From Candidatus Aegiribacteria sp. (GTDB taxonomy: Bacteria; Fermentibacterota; Fermentibacteria; Fermentibacterales; JCC-6): a stretch of 64,000 nt of DNA. Every line of letters begins with the position of its first letter. Position 1 is the stretch's first letter. The translations under genes and the position numbers were made by a program. A model generated the notes under the pieces. That model saw only the letters and a program-made list of their open reading frames with translations, was not told where the DNA came from and made no database searches. The stretch is taken from NCBI GenBank assembly GCA_013138965.1, contig WTBT01000017.1, positions 1 through 64,000 of the forward strand, read 5' to 3'. Shown in pieces: positions 56,322 to 64,000 of this stretch.

Positions 56322-57392
56322 CTAAATGATGTCTCTTCCAGTTGCTATCATCTGTTCCAGTTCCCCGATATCGTGGGATCGTTCCAGGGCAACCTCTCTG
56401 GTTATTTCCTTCTTTCTGTAAAGGTCAAAGAGAGACTGGTTCATCGTTTTCATACCATACTTGTGACCGGCCTGCATAAGCCCGTAAATCTGGTGAAGTT
56501 TGTCCTGGCGAATCGTTGCCTTGACTGCCGGGTTGCATACAAGAATCTCCGCAGCCAGAGCCCTGCCCGATCCTCTGGCCTTCGGTACCAGCTGCTGTGT
56601 AAGTATGCCTATGGTTACGAATGACAACTGGCTTCTGATCTGGTCCTGGCTTCCCGTTGGAAACGAGTCGATAATCCTGTTGATGGATTCATAAGTGGAG
56701 TTGGTGTGCAGTGTAGCCAGTGTAAGGTGGCCTGTCTCGGCGATATTAAGGGCCACCTGCATGGTTATCATATCCCTCATCTCACCGATCAGAACTACAT
56801 CCGGATCCTGCCTCAGCACGTATCTCAGTGAATTGTCAAAGGATTTGGTGTCCTGTCCGATCTCCCTCTGATTGATGATACCCTTATCATGATGATGTAC
56901 GTATTCTATGGGATCCTCAATGGTTATGATATGACAATGCCTTGTAGCGTTTATCTTCCGGAGCATTGACGCGAGTGTAGTTGATTTTCCGCATCCTGTC
57001 GGGCCGGTAACAAGAATAAGGCCCTGCCGTTTTTCTGAGAAGGTCTCCACGACTTTCGGGAGTCCGAGTTCTTCGAATGAAAGTATCTCATGGGGAATGG
57101 ATCTGATGGCACAGGCAACACAGCCCCTCTGAAAAAATACATTGGCTCTGAACCTTGAAAGGCCTTTGATCCCGAATGCGAAGTCAAGCTCCTTTTCAAG
57201 CTCGAACCTCTTCTTCTGCTCATCCTTGATAAGGCTGTAAACGAGGTTCTGGGTATCCTGGGCTGTCAGAGGATCGTACTCCATCCTTTCCAGCTCGCCA
57301 TCTATTCTGATAACCGGAGGGGTTCCAACGGTAAGATGAAGGTCGGTAGCCCGTCTTTCCATCATATCCTTCAAAAGAGTTTTAATAATCAT
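56322..57392 (-). CDS. pilT: Type IV pilus retraction ATPase PilT
   Basis: RRATDLHLTVGTPPVIRIDGEL, GPTGCGKSTTLASML, GEMRDMITMQVALNIAETGHLTLATLHTNS. Confidence 0.95.
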   Translation of the reverse strand: MIIKTLLKDMMERRATDLHLTVGTPPVIRIDGELERMEYDPLTAQDTQNLVYSLIKDEQKKRFELEKELDFAFGIKGLSRFRANVFFQRGCVACAIRSIPHEILSFEELGLPKVVETFSEKRQGLILVTGPTGCGKSTTLASMLRKINATRHCHIITIEDPIEYVHHHDKGIINQREIGQDTKSFDNSLRYVLRQDPDVVLIGEMRDMITMQVALNIAETGHLTLATLHTNSTYESINRIIDSFPTGSQDQIRSQLSFVTIGILTQQLVPKARGSGRALAAEILVCNPAVKATIRQDKLHQIYGLMQAGHKYGMKTMNQSLFDLYRKKEITREVALERSHDIGELEQMIATGRDII

Positions 57393-57393
57393 A

Positions 57394-59205
57394 TCAGGCC
57401 GAATGTCCTTCCTCTGTCTGCTGAGCGGCTCCGCTCTTCAATTCCTCTATGACCTTCAGTATTTCCCGATCATCTTCAGCGGTACCCCTTGTAACTTCCT
57501 CAAGTGTCGTAATACCAGCCTTCAACTTCGCAACAGCATCCATTCTAAGTGTTTTCATCCCGTTTCGGACAGCGAGAACCCGCAGCTGTCCTGCGGTAAC
57601 CTTTTCAATAATAGACTGCTTTATATTCTTATCAATTGCAAGCACTTCGTAAAGACCCGTTCTTCCTCTGTAACCGGAACCGCTGCATTTACTGCATCCT
57701 TTACCCTTATATGTTGTATGACCGACCATCTCAGCGGGGTCTACTCCCGCTGCCCTGTATTCATCATCCGAGTACTCATGGGGGTTCTTGCAGTGTTTGC
57801 AGATCTTTCTGACAAGTCTCTGGGCCATGATCGTTCGAACTGCTGACGCTACCAGGAATGGCTTGATACCTATGTCAATCAACCTGTTCACTGTACTTGG
57901 AGCATCATTCGTATGTATCGTGGAGAAAACCAGATGCCCGGTGAGCGCGGCTTTTATAGCTATGGTGGCAGTTTCAAGGTCTCTTATTTCACCCACCATG
58001 ATTATGTTTGGATCCTGCCTGAGAATAGCTCTGAGAGCCGAGGCGAAATCGTATCCCTTGCTGAAATCGATCTGAGACTGGGATAAACCTTCTATATTGT
58101 ACTCCACCGGTTCTTCAGCTGTATGGATGTTCACTTTTTCCGTATTCAGTGAGCTGAGAGCAGAATAAAGAGTTGTTGTCTTACCGCTTCCCGTAGGGCC
58201 TGTTACAAGAACGATACCGTACGGAGAACTGACCCCCTGCAGGAATATCTTAAGCGCATCTTCGGGAAAGCCCAGTTCCCGGAGGTCGAGTTCCAGGCTG
58301 CCCCTGTCAAGGATACGCAGTACGATCTTCTCCCCGTTGATAGTAGGCACCGCGCTTACCCGGAAGTCTATCGATCTTCCACTAATTATGGCCTTGATTC
58401 GTCCATCCTGAGTTTTTCTTTTCTCTGCTATATTCATACCGGACATTATCTTAAGCCTGCTTATAATCTGAGGCTGCACTTTCTTGGGAAGTTTTCTGAC
58501 CACGAAACATTTGCCGTCGCGCCTGTATCTTACTCTGAGGTACTTCTCGTACGGCTCTATATGAATATCACTGATTTCAGTAAGAACGGCCTTGGAAATG
58601 ATCGCGTTTACAAATGCTACTATTGGACCTTCAGAGAGATTAGCGTACTCATCCTCCAGATCGTTTTGCTCATAGTCCTCTTCCTCTTCATCCTCGTATC
58701 CAAGAGTTTGCACTATTTCCAGATCATCGAGCTCTTCCTCATAATCTTCCAGCTGATCTTTTACCGTCACAAGGGCGTCCTGCTTGCCGTACATGTCGTT
58801 CTGGGCTCTTCTTACGGCAGAGGGGGCTGAAGCATAGACAATGACTTCTTTTCCCACTGCGAATTTTACATCATCTATTGCGTAAAGATCCCCCGGGGAA
58901 CCCATACCGATATGCAGGTAGTCCTTTTCCTCTTTAAAGGGAATCAGGAGGTATCTCCTGGCAGTCTCACCCGGAAGTGAATCCGCAAGGGCGGGATCAA
59001 ACTCCATTTCATTCAGAAATACGGGTTTAACAGAATAGATCTCGGATAGATATTCGGTGATAAGGTCTTCAGGTATAATACCCGTTGACACCAGCTGATC
59101 AGCAAGTTCGATCTCGCCGGGTCCGTACTCGCTCACTATCTTGTCAATTTCATCCCTGGTGACCATCCCGGATTCCAGAAGCATCATACCAAGCCTGCTG
59201 AGCAA
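57394..59205 (-). CDS. pilB: PilB/GspE-type extension ATPase, paralogue 1
   Basis: GspE_N domain; GPTGSGKTTTLYSAL, GEIRDLETATIAIKAALTGHLVFSTIHTNDAPSTVNRL, CKHCKN...CSKCSG zinc site. Confidence 0.94.
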   Translation of the reverse strand: MLSRLGMMLLESGMVTRDEIDKIVSEYGPGEIELADQLVSTGIIPEDLITEYLSEIYSVKPVFLNEMEFDPALADSLPGETARRYLLIPFKEEKDYLHIGMGSPGDLYAIDDVKFAVGKEVIVYASAPSAVRRAQNDMYGKQDALVTVKDQLEDYEEELDDLEIVQTLGYEDEEEEDYEQNDLEDEYANLSEGPIVAFVNAIISKAVLTEISDIHIEPYEKYLRVRYRRDGKCFVVRKLPKKVQPQIISRLKIMSGMNIAEKRKTQDGRIKAIISGRSIDFRVSAVPTINGEKIVLRILDRGSLELDLRELGFPEDALKIFLQGVSSPYGIVLVTGPTGSGKTTTLYSALSSLNTEKVNIHTAEEPVEYNIEGLSQSQIDFSKGYDFASALRAILRQDPNIIMVGEIRDLETATIAIKAALTGHLVFSTIHTNDAPSTVNRLIDIGIKPFLVASAVRTIMAQRLVRKICKHCKNPHEYSDDEYRAAGVDPAEMVGHTTYKGKGCSKCSGSGYRGRTGLYEVLAIDKNIKQSIIEKVTAGQLRVLAVRNGMKTLRMDAVAKLKAGITTLEEVTRGTAEDDREILKVIEELKSGAAQQTEEGHSA

Positions 59206-59217
59206 AAATATCCCCCT

Positions 59218-61011
59218 TTATTCGTTCGAGATTGTTTCCCGCAGAACTTCATCGAATGTTGTATGTCCGGTTTCAAGCTTTCTGAGAGCTGCTTCTCTCA
59301 GATTCACCATACCCTTCTTCAGCGCTTCTTTTTCGATCTCTATACTGCTGGCATCACTCTCTATCAGCTGCCTTATATCTTCGTCAATACGCATGACTTC
59401 AAAGATTCCCATTCTACCCTTATAACCTGTTTTGTTGCAGTACGAACAGCCGATCCCTTCGCAAAGTTCGACGCCCCTGAATCGCTCAGGGTCAATTCCC
59501 GCATCGATGAAGGCATCTTCCGGAACATGGATCGGGGTCTTGCATTTGGAGCAAACCTTTCTGATAAGTCTCTGAGAGGCGATACATACTATCGACGTAC
59601 TCAGCATGAATGGTTCAGTTCCCATGTCTATAAGCCTGTTTATAGTGCTGGGAGCATCGTTCGTATGTGTAGTTGAAAGCACCAGGTGCCCGGTAAGAGC
59701 GGCCCTTATCGCTATTTCACAGGTTTCCTTGTCACGAATTTCTCCGACCATGATTATGTCCGGATCCTGGCGAAGGTAAGCTCTGAGGGCGTTGGCGAAA
59801 GTCAACCCGACATCGGAATTCATCTGAACCTGGTTGACACCCTTCAGATTGAATTCTACCGGGTTTTCAGCTGTCATTATGTTTACGCCGACATTGTTAA
59901 GCTCTGTAAGGGCCGAGTACAGTGTGGTCGTTTTACCGCATCCGGTGGGGCCGGTGACCAGGACAATTCCAAAGGGTCTATGGATGCCTCTTCTGAATTC
60001 TTTGAGAGGTTCTTCTTCAAATCCAAGCTTTTCAAGGTCAAGAATAACGGCGCTGCGGTCCAGCAGCCTGATTTCAACCTTTTCACCGAAAAGGGTGGGC
60101 AGGGTCGCGAGCCTCAGGTCTACAAACTTGTCACCGACCAGTATCTTCTGCCTTCCATCCTGCGGAAGATGATGTTCAGCGATATTCATTCCACCTATGA
60201 TTTTAAGTCGACTGACCATAGATGTCCTGTACTTCCGGCTTGGACGCATTACCTCGTGAAGAATGCCGTCTATCCTGAATCTGACTCTGATGTATCTCTC
60301 GAAGGGTTCGAAATGAATATCACTTGCTCCCCTCCTTACCGCATCCGCAATGAGACTGTTCACGAGCTTGACCACAGGAGAATCCGAAATACTGTAATCA
60401 AGATCTTCCTCTTCGATCTCCTCTTCTTCATCATCCTGAATTATCATGGATTCAAAGACATCGTCGCCCATAAGCATCTCACTGCCTTCGACAATGCCTT
60501 CCTCATCGATATCGGCAAGGGCTTCATTTATAGTGTTGCCCCTCTGCTTTTTCTCTGTTTCATCTATGGGTACGATAGCCTCGGAATCCGGGTAAAACCT
60601 TGACAGGCCTTTTTTTATCATACTGGAAGCGCATATGTGGGGTTCAATATCCATTCCCAGTGAGAATCGCAGATCATCAATTGCGAAGAGGTTGTTGGGG
60701 TCGGTCATGGCAACGATAAGCTTTCTGCCTTCTCTGCTGATAGGAATAACTTCATATCTTCTTGCTATATCAGCTGATATAAGATGTATGGTATCCTCAT
60801 CAATGTCTAATACATTGAGATTTGAACTCTCTATGCTCTGCTGTCTTGCCAGGAATTTGTTCAGGTCCTCTTCCGAAATGGCCTGGATATTCACCAGATG
60901 GTACCCGAGCCTGCTGCCTTCTTCACTCTGTTTGCTTAGTGCCTTATCAAGCTGCTTGCTCGTTATTATTCCTGAATTCAGAAGGAGCTGACCTATCTTT
61001 ATGCTCATCAA
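59218..61011 (-). CDS. PilB/GspE-type extension ATPase, paralogue 2
   Basis: GPTGCGKTTTLYSAL, GEIRDKETCEIAIRAALTGHLVLSTTHTNDAPSTINRL, CSKCKT...CSYCNK. Confidence 0.93.
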   Translation of the reverse strand: MMSIKIGQLLLNSGIITSKQLDKALSKQSEEGSRLGYHLVNIQAISEEDLNKFLARQQSIESSNLNVLDIDEDTIHLISADIARRYEVIPISREGRKLIVAMTDPNNLFAIDDLRFSLGMDIEPHICASSMIKKGLSRFYPDSEAIVPIDETEKKQRGNTINEALADIDEEGIVEGSEMLMGDDVFESMIIQDDEEEEIEEEDLDYSISDSPVVKLVNSLIADAVRRGASDIHFEPFERYIRVRFRIDGILHEVMRPSRKYRTSMVSRLKIIGGMNIAEHHLPQDGRQKILVGDKFVDLRLATLPTLFGEKVEIRLLDRSAVILDLEKLGFEEEPLKEFRRGIHRPFGIVLVTGPTGCGKTTTLYSALTELNNVGVNIMTAENPVEFNLKGVNQVQMNSDVGLTFANALRAYLRQDPDIIMVGEIRDKETCEIAIRAALTGHLVLSTTHTNDAPSTINRLIDMGTEPFMLSTSIVCIASQRLIRKVCSKCKTPIHVPEDAFIDAGIDPERFRGVELCEGIGCSYCNKTGYKGRMGIFEVMRIDEDIRQLIESDASSIEIEKEALKKGMVNLREAALRKLETGHTTFDEVLRETISNE

Positions 61012-61196
61012 ACCTCCAAAACCAACTTATGCCCCAGACTAAGTGCAACACTCGTACAATTATACCCGCTCAGGTTCTGTTGTACATTCACAGTACATGA
61101 GTAATGTTTCATCAGGGCAATAATGAGCATATATATAAATGAAGTAAATAGCCAGATTGTTACGGTGGGAATTCGGTGATTTGTTATATTTGTTAT

Positions 61197-64000
61197 TTAG
61201 AAATTGATGGTTACCCAGATGTTCATTCCTACATCCCGCTGATTATACTGTGAATTGACCCTGTCGGTTTTCCAACCGAAGATACCTGTAAGCCCGGCAG
61301 TAACCGTACCGAAATCGTAATTCAGAGCAGGTTCTATTCGCCACTCCTCCCTGTCGGTCTGAAGGTGTGCGCCAACGGAACTGCCGAAAAGCTCGCTCCT
61401 GGATCTGGACCTGGTCACACTGAGGCTTGTTGTCAGATCGCTCCGAAAACTTATCCGAAGCTTGTTGAGCAGCGGCAGAGGTATGGCAAACCCCCCGGGA
61501 GCACTGAATGAGTATTGAATTCTAAGTTGAAGGTTACTGTTGCTGCTTTCAGTCTTCGCATGAGTTCCGGTAAAGCTCTGCATTACTGTTCTGGCAACAT
61601 TGTCGCTGAGTGTAATCTGCACATCGTTCATGAGAGTAATGCTGATGTTGAACAGGGGCGTCCAGTTTGTCTTTTTCGTCTCCGTAGTCGGTGTATAGAC
61701 ATCACTTTCAAATCTTCCGCTCTCGCCTGTTTCAATACTGTATCCGGAGCTGACTGAACCTGTTCTTATGATATTACTCAATCCGGCCAGCCTGTTCAAT
61801 CCGGACCAGGAAAAGGAAATGGAGGGCCAGGTCTTCGATCTCTGATTGTTCCAGAATCCGGAATAGAGATTTCTGTTTTCCGATGATCTGTACTCCAGCC
61901 TGACAGACATCGAGGACACAGGCCTGAATCCTCCGGAAATCTGTAAGTTCCATCCTTTTGTCCTGTTCCAGGGAACCACATCGTCAAGTACCGGATCGAG
62001 ACCTGTCTGATAACGCCAGTCGGGAATGAATTCCATATCCCTGTACTCACTGCCTTCAGTTTCCGAATATGTGATGTTCGGATCATTGATCATGTTTGCC
62101 CAGCGCTCAAGCTTCATCAGGAACCACCTGGGGCTTCCCGGTTCAGCCTCCTCGTCCAGCCTTTCATCCCGCAGTTTCGCAAGGCTTCTTATGGTATGCA
62201 CAAGCCCGATTCTGACATTAACCCGTTTGGTGGCGGAAATCGAATATCCGGGCAACCCCAGCGAATCGACGCCTGAGATAGTATGCGGAGCAAGCCTGGA
62301 TTGACCGTAGTGGGAATCAAAGGAGAATCTGGGATTCAGATAGTCAAACAGATTTATATCCTGGGAAATACTGATATTCTGATTCCTTGATATCTCCCTC
62401 CCGACGTTCACGCCCAGGTTCCCCTCCCAGGGGAACAGCAGATCCCGCGAAAGTCCCAGGGAACCACTGGCGGATAGTCCCTTCCAGAGGTTGAATGTAA
62501 TCGACCCGCTGGATGACAGTGTTCTTAAAATCGTTGCTCTGGTCTGTACAGTATCGTCACTGACAAAGCTCCATCTCGTATTCCAGTTGTTTCTTCTTGA
62601 TAAGGACCAGCTCAGCCGAGTCGGCCTTATTCTGAAGAATTCAATGACAGGCAGGGTGAACAGATGCATCCTTCCGGTACTGATGTCATACGAAAGTGAA
62701 GCCTCGGCTGCACTGGAAGTATCCCTGGTTGAAGGTGTCATGCCGTAACCACGCGTATATGTATGCAGAAACCTGAAAGGATCTATAAAGTACCTTCCCG
62801 GCAATGATTCGGCATTGCTGTTCTTTCGGAGCTGGAAACCGGTGCTCCAGCTTCTGTTCTGCCTTCGCTCATTCCATGATTCGGAATCGTTGAGGCGGTA
62901 ATCGGAGCCGGATTGAAATACAGGTTTGGAAATGTTCAGCGACCATGCGAAATTCGCCGGAGCGTAGAGTGACCAGAGAGGGGGGGTAAATCGATTCAGG
63001 TACATGGTCGCTCCGGCGCTATAGGTGATCTGCGTATATCCCTGCCCGGACCTGCTCCCCAGCCCGTGAAAATCGGAATCTATCTCCCTGTAATCACCCC
63101 TCAGGGATAGAAGATCGGCTATATCGATACCAGCGGTTATTCTATGCGCCGTCCCCGAATTACTCCATGGCTGGTCAAGCGTAATATCATCAACCCATAC
63201 CGTGGTGTTCAATGGAGTAAACGAGTTGTTACGCAGGCCAAGGCTCATCTCCATGATTCTGGCAAAATTCGGGGAACCCCGTACAGCCAGCTCCCCCTCC
63301 GTGATATACTCGAGCTCTGATTCATCCTTCCTTGCCTTCAAATCCACAAGATCATCAAGGGTTACCTCTACTATCTGCCAGCCGGGCTCGATGCCGACTC
63401 CTATCTCGTAGTAATTGAGGCTGTCGGTCCCCAGCCTGTAAACCAGCTCCGAATCGAACTGTTCTTCTCCGTGTACCAGGAATCGTATCTGCTTGTATCC
63501 GGTATAATCCTCCCCGCTGTAAAAACTCTGTGTTGCCAGGCCGTAATGTCCGCCGGCTATGTTCTCAGCTGCAAGAGAGAGTGACCGCTCAAGCCGCGGG
63601 TCGCCGTACTCATCCTCTCCCGGATCAACACCGGGAGGTGGATTGTTGGCGTACTCGGGATTATCTTTATTGTTGACTGTGGAAATGTACATTTTTTCCG
63701 AAGGAGATACAGGTGTACCTGTTGTATCATCATGGAAAACACCTAACTCTTCCCACCTGTTGCCCACAATCTCAAGATCATATATCTGTACAGTATCAGC
63801 ACTTGTAAAATTATCTATCCAGAGCCTTGCAAAGCTGATCTTTTCCCATGTTGGCGTTCCTGTCAGGAATCCGGGAACAGAAACCACTGTTGTGTCAGCC
63901 AGCGGAATCTCAATGAGCATCCATCCATTTTCATTAGGACCGGATATTATGTAATCCGAATTATCTACAGGTATGTTGATCCGGAAGAAGGAATTGGAGC
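61197..64000 (-). CDS. SprA-like outer-membrane/cell-surface protein (C-terminal part; truncated at the window edge)
   Basis: GDPRLERSLSLAAENIAGGHYGLATQSFYSGEDYTGYKQIRFLVHGE...YRLGTDSLNYYEIGVGIEPGWQIVEVTLDDL; long beta-barrel-like C-terminus; frame is open from 63920 to the window end (SNSFFRINIPVDNSDYIISGPNENGW-M). Confidence 0.6.
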   Translation of the reverse strand, partial: SNSFFRINIPVDNSDYIISGPNENGWMLIEIPLADTTVVSVPGFLTGTPTWEKISFARLWIDNFTSADTVQIYDLEIVGNRWEELGVFHDDTTGTPVSPSEKMYISTVNNKDNPEYANNPPPGVDPGEDEYGDPRLERSLSLAAENIAGGHYGLATQSFYSGEDYTGYKQIRFLVHGEEQFDSELVYRLGTDSLNYYEIGVGIEPGWQIVEVTLDDLVDLKARKDESELEYITEGELAVRGSPNFARIMEMSLGLRNNSFTPLNTTVWVDDITLDQPWSNSGTAHRITAGIDIADLLSLRGDYREIDSDFHGLGSRSGQGYTQITYSAGATMYLNRFTPPLWSLYAPANFAWSLNISKPVFQSGSDYRLNDSESWNERRQNRSWSTGFQLRKNSNAESLPGRYFIDPFRFLHTYTRGYGMTPSTRDTSSAAEASLSYDISTGRMHLFTLPVIEFFRIRPTRLSWSLSRRNNWNTRWSFVSDDTVQTRATILRTLSSSGSITFNLWKGLSASGSLGLSRDLLFPWEGNLGVNVGREISRNQNISISQDINLFDYLNPRFSFDSHYGQSRLAPHTISGVDSLGLPGYSISATKRVNVRIGLVHTIRSLAKLRDERLDEEAEPGSPRWFLMKLERWANMINDPNITYSETEGSEYRDMEFIPDWRYQTGLDPVLDDVVPWNRTKGWNLQISGGFRPVSSMSVRLEYRSSENRNLYSGFWNNQRSKTWPSISFSWSGLNRLAGLSNIIRTGSVSSGYSIETGESGRFESDVYTPTTETKKTNWTPLFNISITLMNDVQITLSDNVARTVMQSFTGTHAKTESSNSNLQLRIQYSFSAPGGFAIPLPLLNKLRISFRSDLTTSLSVTRSRSRSELFGSSVGAHLQTDREEWRIEPALNYDFGTVTAGLTGIFGWKTDRVNSQYNQRDVGMNIWVTINF

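Noticed and set aside
59686-60603. 305-aa plus-strand ORF antisense to the PilB-like ATPase
   Set aside because: Entirely antisense to a clear GspE-family gene; no motifs.
1-64000. CRISPR arrays, tRNA and rRNA genes
   Set aside because: No regularly spaced repeats, and no tRNA T-arm/CCA-like cloverleaf or rRNA signature seen by eye; a tRNAscan/Infernal run would be needed to exclude divergent RNAs.

Overview
The window is a gene-dense bacterial chromosome segment with no rRNA, tRNA or CRISPR array that I could see. Positions 1-35.3 kb are mostly minus-strand housekeeping operons: def/fmt, ftsEX/yajC, three parvulin-type foldases, mfd, an M23 peptidase, upp, tyrS (plus strand), an AMMECR1/MEMO pair, dapB/dapA, slipin/NfeD, a PilT/PilU-like ATPase, nadD, rimO, a LolA-like gene, ftsK, an HU-like gene, aroK, dprA flanked by two toxin-antitoxin modules, and obg. 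Positions 35.4-52 kb hold a surface-glycan/glycosylation cassette. It contains sugar-nucleotide enzymes, glycosyltransferases and several polytopic GT-C-like proteins, and it is bracketed by two type IV pilin paralogues. Positions 52-61 kb encode type IV pilus machinery: PilR, PilS, PilC, PilT and two tandem PilB-like ATPases. The right edge carries a truncated SprA-like (type IX secretion) outer-membrane protein. The most notable observations are: (i) an HU DNA-binding domain fused to an AMPK/CBM48-type glycogen-binding domain, upstream of ftsK; (ii) good sigma-54 (-24/-12) promoter matches in front of both pilin genes; (iii) two MITE-like inverted-repeat elements placed exactly at gene boundaries, one supplying a stop codon and the other a start codon, plus a related minimal hairpin upstream of tyrS; (iv) a probable AUU start codon on a secreted repeat protein. 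Gene content suggests an uncultured FCB-like lineage, but that is inference. All family names come from reading the translations; no searches were run.
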